Source: Soehngenia sp.
GTDB taxonomy: Bacteria > Bacillota > Clostridia > Tissierellales > Tissierellaceae
Assembly: GCA_024637045.1 (NCBI GenBank)
Contig: JAGXFX010000001.1
Coordinates: 1 to 64,000, forward strand
Length of the DNA: 64,000 nucleotides
Direction: 5' to 3'
Shown: in pieces, positions 10,208 to 17,176 of the stretch
Layout of the letters: each line of letters starts with the position of its first letter
How positions within the stretch are numbered: the stretch's first letter is position 1
The notes under the pieces: generated by a model
Seen by the model: the letters and a program-made list of their open reading frames with translations, nothing else
Databases searched by the model: none
Told to the model about the DNA's origin: nothing
Program-made: the position numbers and the translations under genes

Positions 10208-10736
10208 TTTCTCGCTCCGTTTCAACTGCTTCAAAGTAAGTTCCTCTTATGAATCCAAACATCATTGCAACTATATTGGATGGGAATGATTCAACCTTTG
10301 TGTTTAATGTCTTAACCACTGCATTGTAGTATTTTCTTGATTGAGCAATATCTTCTTCAACCTTTTGCAATTGTCTTTGAAGATCAAGAAATTGAGTATC
10401 AGCTTTCAATTCAGGGTAGTTTTCGCTTAGGGCGAATAATGATTTCAATGTCCCTGTCAGCATGTTTTCTGAAGCTTGTTTTTCTTCGATTGTAGTTGCA
10501 TTCATCGCTTGTGATCTTGCCTCTACAATTTTTTGGAAAGTCTCCCTTTCATGAGTTGCATAACCCTTGACCGTTTCAACCAGGTTAGGAATCAGGTCAT
10601 AACGTTTTTTTAGATAGACATCCATAGTTGCGAATGCCTCTTCTACAGCATTTCTAATTGTAACAAAACCGTTGTAGGTGCTGAATACATAGATTCCAAA
10701 TAATAGTATTATACCTCCAGTTACCCAAAAAACCAT
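10188..10736 (-). CDS. LemA family protein
   Basis: 182 residues: one N-terminal transmembrane helix followed by a helical coiled-coil domain. The conserved LemA signature KRYDLIPNLVETVKGYATHE lies near residues 45-65, and the C-terminal half carries ETERENV. The ATG has AAAGGAGTGAT upstream and an extended -10 box (TGGTATAAT). It is the first gene of a two-gene unit with the DUF2207 protein. LemA proteins are membrane-associated and of uncertain function, often paired with TPM or DUF2207 proteins. Confidence 0.93.
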   Translation of the reverse strand: MVFWVTGGIILLFGIYVFSTYNGFVTIRNAVEEAFATMDVYLKKRYDLIPNLVETVKGYATHERETFQKIVEARSQAMNATTIEEKQASENMLTGTLKSLFALSENYPELKADTQFLDLQRQLQKVEEDIAQSRKYYNAVVKTLNTKVESFPSNIVAMMFGFIRGTYFEAVETERENVKVEF

Positions 10737-10765
10737 AATATCACTCCTTTGTTATATTTGTGTTT

Positions 10766-10771
10766 ATTATA
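10766..10771 (-). promoter_or_regulatory. Extended -10 box of the lemA operon
   Basis: On the minus strand the sequence GTGGTATAAT gives a consensus -10 hexamer preceded by TGG (an extended -10). No good -35 hexamer is seen 17 bases upstream. It lies about 30 bases before the lemA ATG. Confidence 0.5.
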
Positions 10772-10807
10772 CCACTTACAGACTTCTGAATATATTAGTA
10801 TATTGAA

Positions 10808-10831
10808 GGGATACCCAAATTTAGGTATCCC
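10808..10831 (-). terminator. Hairpin downstream of the HAAS-domain gene
   Basis: GGGATACC and GGTATCCC form an eight-base-pair stem just beyond the minus-strand stop at 10844. The sequence after it is T/A-rich but lacks a clean T run, so termination is likely but not certain. Confidence 0.45.
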
Positions 10832-10843
10832 CAAAAGTTTAAA

Positions 10844-11803
10844 TTATCTTTTTCTAAATATAGCCCTAGAGTGTTTAAATACCTCTATTAAAGTAATTAC
10901 AATTAACGCGGCAAGACCGATTTTAAGACCTAAGTTAACACCTGTTTCTATTCCAAGCATTTCCTCCCGTGTAACGCTCGGTATACCTGAAAAATCCATT
11001 AAATCAGGAGTAAGTGCAAGTATGGCAAATATTCCTATACCAGCAAGATCAAGCACAATCGAGACAAGACGTGTAACTACATTCCAATTTCTCTTGATAA
11101 GCAAGTATAGATTAAGTAACAAACTCAATCCCAGAGTCAGGTTAATCCATAAAATATAGGGTGCTAAGGCTTCATAATTCATAAATACTATAGTCGTGCC
11201 TTCAAATATCCTGGGCAGAACTGACCCATGATTTAGGAATGCCAGAAAAACGAGAATAAAGATAGATTCAATAATTAAATCTGTTACCTTGACCTGATTG
11301 GTGACTTCAGGTGGTGAATCCAATGACTGCAAGCTCCATTTTTCATCTTTGTCATCGAAGGGGGAAGAATCACTTTCATCATATCTCTCGACGAGTGAAA
11401 ATATTATGGTCACAATTCCAACCACTACCAGACCTCCATTCCACACACCTCCTAAAAATGAGAGCAAGGACATAACAAGATTGCCATCTACAGTAAATTT
11501 AATGATCGATACAACCAGCAATCCTATTGAAATTCCAAGAAGTGCTATTTTTAATACTAGCAAATATGTGTCTATATAATGGGGTCCGATTAAATATCTA
11601 GGTTTGTCAAGAAAGCTTTGTGCAACTTTTTTAGGATTACCCATATTATATAAGGCATCAGCAATTTCATTTTCAGTGTATTCTCTTTCACCATATGTTT
11701 CTTCAAGATATTCATAAATATTTACTTCTATATTTTTTAGGATGTCATCTCTTTGTGATGGTGGAAGATACTTTCCAATGGCATACAAATAATTCTTAAT
11801 CAT
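10844..11803 (-). CDS. HAAS-domain membrane protein (DUF1700-like)
   Basis: 319 residues. The N-terminal 80 residues match the HAAS signalling domain (helical, ILKNIEVNIYEYLEETYGE, then a GNPKKVAQSFL motif). The remainder contains about six hydrophobic helices in three pairs. It overlaps the upstream padR gene by eight bases (ATGATTAA). HAAS proteins are typically co-encoded with a PadR regulator and are believed to work with it as a membrane-linked control module. The signal sensed is unknown. Confidence 0.85.
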   Translation of the reverse strand: MIKNYLYAIGKYLPPSQRDDILKNIEVNIYEYLEETYGEREYTENEIADALYNMGNPKKVAQSFLDKPRYLIGPHYIDTYLLVLKIALLGISIGLLVVSIIKFTVDGNLVMSLLSFLGGVWNGGLVVVGIVTIIFSLVERYDESDSSPFDDKDEKWSLQSLDSPPEVTNQVKVTDLIIESIFILVFLAFLNHGSVLPRIFEGTTIVFMNYEALAPYILWINLTLGLSLLLNLYLLIKRNWNVVTRLVSIVLDLAGIGIFAILALTPDLMDFSGIPSVTREEMLGIETGVNLGLKIGLAALIVITLIEVFKHSRAIFRKR

Positions 11804-12143
11804 TTTTTTCTCCTCCTATCAAGTTTCCAAGAACCTTGTTTAGACTTTTCCATTCAGCTATCAGATCATTTCTAACGGAAATTCCCAGAGTACTGATTTT
11901 GTAGTATCGTCTTGGGCGGTTCCCTTCAACCTCCCAGATGGATTCAAGCATTTCCTGTTTTTCAAGTCTTCTGAGCAAAGGATAAAGGGTGTTTTGATCA
12001 ATTTGCAATCCCTTCTCGTCCAGTATTCCCATTAGAGAGTATCCGTATTGTGGTTCATCCAGTTGTGTTAGAACTGCCAGTACAAGAGTCCCGCGCTTCA
12101 TTTCTTGTTGTAGATTATTAAAAAGTTCCTCATGTGTTCTCAT
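11796..12143 (-). CDS. PadR family transcriptional regulator
   Basis: 115 residues forming a winged helix-turn-helix: KRGTLVLAVLTQLDEPQYGYSLM, then QNTLYPLLRRLEKQEML and the wing EGNRPRRYYKIS, all canonical for the short PadR subfamily-1 proteins. It is the first gene of the operon with the HAAS membrane protein. The promoter contains a palindrome in its spacer, which suggests self-repression, as is common for PadR proteins. The ligand is unknown. Confidence 0.94.
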   Translation of the reverse strand: MRTHEELFNNLQQEMKRGTLVLAVLTQLDEPQYGYSLMGILDEKGLQIDQNTLYPLLRRLEKQEMLESIWEVEGNRPRRYYKISTLGISVRNDLIAEWKSLNKVLGNLIGGEKND

Positions 12144-12163
12144 AGGACACCTCCTTTGTTTTT

Positions 12164-12193
12164 ATTATAGTGTACGACACACACCAATGTCAA
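12164..12193 (-). promoter_or_regulatory. Consensus sigma-A promoter of padR with palindrome in spacer
   Basis: On the minus strand TTGACA and TATAAT are both perfect consensus hexamers separated by 18 bases. The spacer holds GTGTCGTACAC, a near-perfect palindrome touching the -10 box, well placed for a repressor. Its use by the adjacent PadR protein is inference. Confidence 0.75.
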
Positions 12194-12232
12194 CATAAAT
12201 TAATTAATAAATAAAATAAATTATCTTAACAA

Positions 12233-12362
12233 GTAGGGGCGGTTTCCATGCTGCCCCGCATATAGAATTAACTCTAATTGGACGAGAAATCGTATATACC
12301 ATAGATTTTAATAATAATATTACAGGTATCACAATTGGGCGGGCATGGAAACCCGTCCCTAC
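12233..12362. repeat. MITE-like element with long imperfect terminal inverted repeats
   Basis: A segment of about 130 bases begins GTAGGGGCGGTTTCCATGC and ends with its near-complement GCATGGAAACCCGTCCCTAC. It has an AT-rich middle and no coding potential. GC-rich arms flanking an AT-rich centre contrast sharply with the surrounding sequence. This arm type (GTAGGGGCGG...) resembles short mobile or palindromic repeats scattered in many bacterial genomes. It sits in the 328-base gap between padR and the DUF1801 gene. No second copy was noticed in this window. Confidence 0.65.
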
Positions 12363-12471
12363 ATAAGAGATATAACGAAATCAATAAAACAAAAGATTTT
12401 ATTTTATGGCAAGGAAATTATTATTTAGGGTATACAGAAGAATAATAAAAAAATATTAGGAGGTTAAAAAT

Positions 12472-12930
12472 ATGAACTATGATGCAGATAGTGTCAATGA
12501 ATATATTGAAAAACTCCCAGATGAAAGAAAGGAAATAATCATAAAGCTTAGAAGTCTTATATTATCAAATATGCCTGAGGGTTTTGAAGAGACATTTAGC
12601 TACGGTATGATAGGCTATGTTGTTCCTCATTCAATCTATCCGGAGGGGTATCATGTAAATCCCGAAGAACCGCTGCCTTTCTTGGCTCTGGCGAGCCAGA
12701 AGAATCATATAGCTTTGTATCACTCAGGGATATACGTTGTGCCTGAACTGGAAGATTGGTTTAGAGAAGAGTACTCTAAAAGAGTAGATACCAAGTTGGA
12801 TATGGGTAAAAGCTGCATCAGATTCAAGAATCCAAAGAAAATACCCTTCGACTTGTTGGAAGAGCTATTTGGAAAAATAAATGTTGATGAATATGTAGAA
12901 TACTATGAGAATAGTATTAAAAAGAAGTGA
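12472..12930 (+). CDS. DUF1801 domain-containing protein (YdhG-like)
   Basis: 152 residues, matching the DUF1801/YdhG fold: YIEKLPDERKEIIIKLRSLI at the start, then EETFSYGMIGYVVP and a LASQKNHIALYH core followed by MGKSCIRFKNPKKIP. The gene has an AGGAGG ribosome binding site and stands alone. Some members have been called iron-binding chaperone-like proteins; the function here is not established. Confidence 0.85.
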   Translation: MNYDADSVNEYIEKLPDERKEIIIKLRSLILSNMPEGFEETFSYGMIGYVVPHSIYPEGYHVNPEEPLPFLALASQKNHIALYHSGIYVVPELEDWFREEYSKRVDTKLDMGKSCIRFKNPKKIPFDLLEELFGKINVDEYVEYYENSIKKK

Positions 12931-13046
12931 TTTGAGTACACCTGGATTTTTAAATAATTATCCGGGTGTATATTACTCTGGAAAACAATGAAATATGGTG
13001 TATAATCTATATAATGATTGACTATTAATTGGAAGAAGGTAATATT

Positions 13047-13952
13047 ATGAAGTTAAGTGAATACAGTCAGGGTCTTATATTGGGAATACTATCATTTGTT
13101 CTTTGGGGATTCCTTCCCCTGTATTGGAAGATAGTGGAGGCAATCAATCCATTTCAAATATTTGCACACAGAATTGTGTGGTCTTTTTTATTTGTTCTTA
13201 TAATAATCATTCTAAAGAAAAAAGGAAAGGAATTTAAAAGAGAGCTTTCAAAGCCTAAGACTTGGATTAGCTTTCTTGCCCCTTCATTTTTTATATCAAT
13301 AAACTGGATTACATATATCTGGGCAGTTAATAATAATTTTGTAATTGAAACCAGTCTTGGTTATTATATAAATCCACTGATTTTAATTTTTATGGGAAGT
13401 ATTTTCTATCAAGAAAGACTTAATAGATTGCAGAAATGGGGACTGGGATTTGCTTTTACTGGAGTTCTTCTAAAGACTATATTATATGGTAGATTGCCTG
13501 TGATCTCTCTAATTATTGCAATAAGTTTTTCAGTATATGGTCTACTTAAGAAGAATACAAAGGTGGACTCACTGACAGGCCTTGCATTTGAGACATTGAT
13601 GATATGTATTCCAGCTCTGGCATACATAGTGTACGTAGAGATTTCATCCACAGGAATAAATGGGAATCTTCCTTCTTATTATTGGTTATTAATCATGACA
13701 AGTGGTATGGCAACTGCAACACCATTGCTTTTATATGCTGAAAGTTTAAAGAGACTTCCATTGAAGATAATGGGATTTATACAGTATATATCACCTTCAA
13801 TTTCATTATTTCTTGGAATATTCATTTTTGATGAACCATTTGACAAGTGGTCACTAGCAGCATTTGCTCTTGTGTGGATAGGACTAGGCTTCTTTACCTA
13901 CTCGCAGGTATTGCTGCTTAGAAATGAACGAAGGAAAAGAGTAGCAAATTAA
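13047..13952 (+). CDS. rarD: EamA family permease, RarD type
   Basis: 301 residues with about ten hydrophobic helices arranged as two EamA repeats. The N-terminal segment LGILSFVLWGFLPLYWK and the motif FQIFAHRIVWSF are characteristic of RarD. RarD is described as a chloramphenicol-sensitivity protein in some annotations, but its true substrate is unknown. The start at 13047 has GGAAGAAGG upstream; the track's TTG six codons earlier would overlap this site. It is followed by a strong terminator shared with the convergent antiporter gene. Confidence 0.9.
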   Translation: MKLSEYSQGLILGILSFVLWGFLPLYWKIVEAINPFQIFAHRIVWSFLFVLIIIILKKKGKEFKRELSKPKTWISFLAPSFFISINWITYIWAVNNNFVIETSLGYYINPLILIFMGSIFYQERLNRLQKWGLGFAFTGVLLKTILYGRLPVISLIIAISFSVYGLLKKNTKVDSLTGLAFETLMICIPALAYIVYVEISSTGINGNLPSYYWLLIMTSGMATATPLLLYAESLKRLPLKIMGFIQYISPSISLFLGIFIFDEPFDKWSLAAFALVWIGLGFFTYSQVLLLRNERRKRVAN

Positions 13953-13998
13953 AACATCCATTGGACTGCAATTCACACTTCAGTCCAATGGATGTTTT
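13951..13998. terminator. Bidirectional terminator between rarD and the antiporter gene
   Basis: AAAACATCCATTGGACTG and its exact complement CAGTCCAATGGATGTTTT form an 18-base-pair stem with a 12-base loop. Both ends carry A/T runs, so it can end transcription from both sides. Confidence 0.9.
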
Positions 13999-14001
13999 GA
14001 A

Positions 14002-15183
14002 TTATATTTGCGAAGGATCAATTTCACCGGCTTTAATCAGAGCATTTTTTGCTATTACCGGTCCTAAAACCTCATACACTACCGTGGATGCCAGTATAAC
14101 AGTTCTTATGGTAGCGCCGAATTCAGGCATTACTGTTTGTGCTATCATTGAAAGACCAATGGCTACACCAGCCTGAGGAAGCAATGTTAGACCAAGGTAT
14201 TTTGTAACCATGGCTGGTGATTTTGTTAATCGGGCACCAATAGTTGCTCCTAAAGTCTTGCCCAATGACCTTGCAATAATATAGCCTATTCCTATTAAGC
14301 CTGCGTATCTAAGGACGCTAAGATCAAGCTCTACACCTGCAAGGGTGAAGAAGGCAATAAATATCGGAGGAGTAACCCTGTTTATTATACTAATGGCTCG
14401 TATGCTGTTATGTGAGAAATTTGCAATTGTGATTCCCAGCATCATGCATACCAGTAGAGTTGAAACATGAGCAAATGCTGCTATTCCAATTGATATGAAT
14501 ATTGTTGAAATAACTATACTGAGCAGCTCATCCTCACCTTTTATTTTCGGTATTAGGTAGCTTAAAGCAAGCCCTGCAAGAAAACCGATGCCAAGTGAAA
14601 GTGTAATTTCCCAAAGTGGAACCAATACTGCACTTACAAAGGATATTGTTCCTGATGCAGACATCAGAGATTTTGCAATGGTAAAGGCAATACCGAAAGA
14701 AATAATTGCAAGACCATCATCCATTGCAACTACAGGTAAAAGTGTATCCACAAGAGGACCTTTGGCCTTGTATTGTCTTATTACCATGATCGTTGCTGCC
14801 GGAGCGGTTGCTGCAGCAATTGCTCCAATAACTATTGCAAATGGCAGTGGCTGCTTGAATATGTAGACCATTGCCAGTGTTACCAATACTACTGGAGTCA
14901 GTGCCTCGAATAAGGTTATGGTTATGATGGATTTACCCATCTTCTTAAGTTTTGAGAAGTTTATCTCACTACCTATACTATATGCTATAAACCCTAGGGC
15001 AGCTTCTGAGATAATGTTCATACCTTCAGCTACACCCATGGGTATGATTCCAAGTATGGAAGGGCCTATCAGCACTCCTGCAAGCAGATAGCCTGTAACA
15101 TGTGGTAGTTTGAATTTTGATACAATCTTTGCCATACCGATTCCGGCAAGTAGTATCAGTGCGAAGTAAAATAAATTATTCAT
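14002..15183 (-). CDS. Cation:proton antiporter (CPA2, Na+/H+ exchanger domain)
   Basis: 393 residues of almost continuous hydrophobic helices (about 12-13), matching the membrane domain of KefB/NapA-type CPA2 antiporters. The conserved FKLPHVTGYLLAGVLIGP lies near residue 25, and an ATAPAAT unwound-helix motif near 128 is followed by VVAMDDGLAI with the Asp expected for ion binding. There is no C-terminal TrkA-N domain. The ATG at 15183 is preceded by AGAGGTG; the track's start is the GTG inside that site. Divergently transcribed next to it is a P-II-like protein, a plausible soluble regulator. Confidence 0.9.
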   Translation of the reverse strand: MNNLFYFALILLAGIGMAKIVSKFKLPHVTGYLLAGVLIGPSILGIIPMGVAEGMNIISEAALGFIAYSIGSEINFSKLKKMGKSIITITLFEALTPVVLVTLAMVYIFKQPLPFAIVIGAIAAATAPAATIMVIRQYKAKGPLVDTLLPVVAMDDGLAIISFGIAFTIAKSLMSASGTISFVSAVLVPLWEITLSLGIGFLAGLALSYLIPKIKGEDELLSIVISTIFISIGIAAFAHVSTLLVCMMLGITIANFSHNSIRAISIINRVTPPIFIAFFTLAGVELDLSVLRYAGLIGIGYIIARSLGKTLGATIGARLTKSPAMVTKYLGLTLLPQAGVAIGLSMIAQTVMPEFGATIRTVILASTVVYEVLGPVIAKNALIKAGEIDPSQI

Positions 15184-15325
15184 TCTTTTGTACACCTCTT
15201 TTTAATATTTGGTTGCAAAGTACATATATAAAATTAATTAAATCAATTAATAAATAGATAATAGACAACAATATTTGATTATATGCTTATATTTTCACAA
15301 TTGCAAGTACAATTTAAAAAATTGA

Positions 15326-15355
15326 TTACATTTACTTCTTTTGATATAGTATAAT
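15326..15355 (+). promoter_or_regulatory. Promoter of the P-II-like gene
   Basis: TTACAT and TATAAT separated by 18 bases, about 30 bases before the ATG. The -10 is perfect and the -35 is weak. Confidence 0.5.
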
Positions 15356-15385
15356 TGCAGCATAAACTGAAAAGGAAGTGTTTAT

Positions 15386-15724
15386 ATGTATGCGCTTTTT
15401 GTAATTCTCAACCAGACAGAGAAGCTGGATGAAATATTGGAAAACCTATATGAACTGGATACAGGCGCTACCACCATCGATAGTGTTGGAATGGGCAAGC
15501 TACTCTTGGAGCATAACGTTAATGAAGGTATTTTTTCAAGCATCTCAAAAATACTTAATGAGGGAAAACCCTACAACAAAACGCTGGTTAGCGTAATTAG
15601 AGAGAAGGAAATATTGGACCAGGCAATTGATAGGATAAAAGGAATATTGAATATGGATGAAAAAAAAGGATCAGGATTTATGTTTGTAGTGCCTGTACTT
15701 GAGATTCATGGGGGATTGGAGTAG
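15386..15724 (+). CDS. P-II-like signalling protein
   Basis: 112 residues with the beta-alpha-beta repeat pattern of the P-II superfamily: YALFVILNQTEKLDEILENLYEL, GATTIDSVGMGKLLLE, then PYNKTLVSVIREKEILDQAIDRI and a C-terminal strand FMFVVPVLEIHG. This resembles the conserved PII-like groups that lack the classical T-loop tyrosine. Its divergent placement beside the CPA2 antiporter suggests that it controls that transporter by binding a nucleotide or small ligand. That is inference. The ATG is preceded by AAGGAAGTG. Confidence 0.75.
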   Translation: MYALFVILNQTEKLDEILENLYELDTGATTIDSVGMGKLLLEHNVNEGIFSSISKILNEGKPYNKTLVSVIREKEILDQAIDRIKGILNMDEKKGSGFMFVVPVLEIHGGLE

Positions 15725-15766
15725 AAAAATATTGTGAAAATGGTAACAAATTCTGAAATGACAGTA

Positions 15767-15795
15767 TTGACACACAACTGCTGAAGAATTATAAT
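15767..15795 (+). promoter_or_regulatory. Perfect consensus promoter upstream of the rsgA leader
   Basis: TTGACA, a 17-base spacer and TATAAT. Transcription would begin near 15802, giving an untranslated leader of about 250 bases before the rsgA ATG. Confidence 0.85.
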
Positions 15796-15834
15796 AGTAT
15801 TGTGAAAAGAGTAATTGAAAGGAGTTGTTGTATT

Positions 15835-15873
15835 ATGATAACGATTAGAGTGATTGGGGAGAATAAAATATAA
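15835..15873 (+). CDS. Candidate leader peptide, 12 residues
   Basis: A short ORF (MITIRVIGENKI) with GAAAGGAG ten bases before its ATG, lying in the rsgA leader ahead of two terminator-like hairpins. It has no run of a single amino acid as in classical amino-acid attenuators. Whether it is translated is unknown. Confidence 0.4.
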   Translation: MITIRVIGENKI

Positions 15874-15876
15874 TAC

Positions 15877-15980
15877 GGGCAACAAAAAATTAACCTTTCA
15901 AGGGAATAAGTATGATTAGCACGATCGAAAGGTCGTGTTTTTGTGTTTACAGACAGGTTGATGTCTGTTTTTTTGTGCCC
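15877..15980 (+). promoter_or_regulatory. Structured leader / possible transcription attenuator of rsgA
   Basis: Three competing pairings are visible. CACGATC-GAAA-GGTCGTG followed by TTTTTG (15920-15942) and ACAGACA/TGTCTGT followed by seven T (15949-15974) are two tandem terminator-like hairpins. GGGCAACAAAAAA (15877-15889) can pair with TTTTTTTGTGCCC (15968-15980) with one bulge, and ACCTTTC (15893-15899) can pair with GAAAGGT (15927-15933), which would break the first hairpin. Such mutually exclusive folds are typical of attenuators. No known riboswitch was recognised. A small RNA ending here is the alternative. Confidence 0.55.
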
Positions 15981-16049
15981 AAAATGAGGAAGAATTTGTT
16001 GAAAAGTATTAGAGAGTCTTACAAAACAAAAGAAAATCAGGGGGTACAA

Positions 16050-17132
16050 ATGAATAAAACAAGTATGGAAAAGTTAGGTTACAATGAATTTTACAAAGAC
16101 GAGTTTATAGAAATAGCAGCAAAGGAATCGGGTATGATTCCTGGTAGAGTTTCAGCAGTGCACAGGGAAAGGTATCAGGTTATAACTGAGTACGGAGAAA
16201 GCTGGGCAACATTAAAGGGTTCAATTTTTTACAACAACCATGAATCAGTAATATATCCTACAACAGGCGATTTTGTAGCTGTAAGAAACAATCCTGTGGG
16301 AGAAGATATTATCTATGGAGTACTCAAGAGAAAAAGTGAGTTCTCAAGGATGGACTCATTCAACCGGACCAAACAGGTTGTCGCTGCAAACTTTGATTAT
16401 GTCTTGATACTCTCATCCATGAATGAGGACTTCAACATAAAGAGGTTGGACAGATATATTGTATCGGCATGGGAAAGCGGAGCAGAGCCCGTGGTTGTTC
16501 TAACCAAGAGTGATATTTCTGATGAGCTCTCAATGTATATTGATGCAGTTGAGTCCAATTCTCCTGGAGTACAGGTTTTTCCAGTAAGCTCTGTAACAGG
16601 TGATGGAATTGCAATACTGAAGGATTATTTAAGGAAAGAATCAACATTGGTTCTACTTGGATCATCTGGTGTAGGTAAGTCATCTCTTTTAAATGCTCTT
16701 GCAGAGGATGAAGTGATGAAAGTGAACACTATCAGAGAAGACGATGCCAAAGGAAAGCATACAACAACCCACAGACAGCTGATTGTACTTGATGATGGTA
16801 CAATGGTAATAGATACACCAGGTATGAGAGAGCTGGAGCTATGGAGCTCAGATACAGGAATGGAGGAAGCATTTCACGATATCGAAACAATTTCAGAAAG
16901 ATGCAGATTTCGAGATTGTGGGCATAATGATGAACCAGGATGTGCTATCAGAGACTCACTCCAATCAGGGGAACTTACAAATAGCAGGTGGGAAAACTAT
17001 CTTAAGCTTAAAAAGGAATCAGAATATGCAAGAGCCAAAGAGGAAAAATCAGCAAAAGTTCAAAAGAAGGCTCAGGAAAAGAAATTCGGTAAGATGCAAA
17101 AAGAATATAAGAAGAACAGGGGAATATACTAG
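16050..17132 (+). CDS. rsgA: Ribosome small-subunit-dependent GTPase RsgA
   Basis: 360 residues from the chosen start. An N-terminal OB-fold precedes a circularly permuted GTPase: the G4 motif TKSD near 155, then the P-loop GSSGVGKSSLLN near 203, and DTPGM near 253. A zinc-binding Cys/His cluster (CRFRDCGHNDEPGC) follows, and the tail is rich in lysine. RsgA matures the 30S subunit. The track ORF begins 46 codons upstream inside the leader hairpins; the ATG at 16050 with CAGGGGG upstream and MNKTSMEKLGYNEFY is the more credible start. Confidence 0.93.
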   Translation: MNKTSMEKLGYNEFYKDEFIEIAAKESGMIPGRVSAVHRERYQVITEYGESWATLKGSIFYNNHESVIYPTTGDFVAVRNNPVGEDIIYGVLKRKSEFSRMDSFNRTKQVVAANFDYVLILSSMNEDFNIKRLDRYIVSAWESGAEPVVVLTKSDISDELSMYIDAVESNSPGVQVFPVSSVTGDGIAILKDYLRKESTLVLLGSSGVGKSSLLNALAEDEVMKVNTIREDDAKGKHTTTHRQLIVLDDGTMVIDTPGMRELELWSSDTGMEEAFHDIETISERCRFRDCGHNDEPGCAIRDSLQSGELTNSRWENYLKLKKESEYARAKEEKSAKVQKKAQEKKFGKMQKEYKKNRGIY

Positions 17133-17141
17133 ATAAGTAAT

Positions 17142-17173
17142 AAGGCTGTGTGGATTGATTACCACACAGCCTT
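17142..17173. terminator. Bidirectional terminator between rsgA and lpdA
   Basis: AAGGCTGTGTGG and CCACACAGCCTT form a 12-base-pair stem with an eight-base loop between two convergent stop codons. Confidence 0.85.
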
Positions 17174-17176
17174 TAA

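Noticed and set aside
15912-16049. The ORF track start of rsgA at 15912, adding 46 residues
   Set aside because: The extra codons run through two terminator-like hairpins and are not similar to RsgA; a good ATG with a ribosome binding site lies at 16050.
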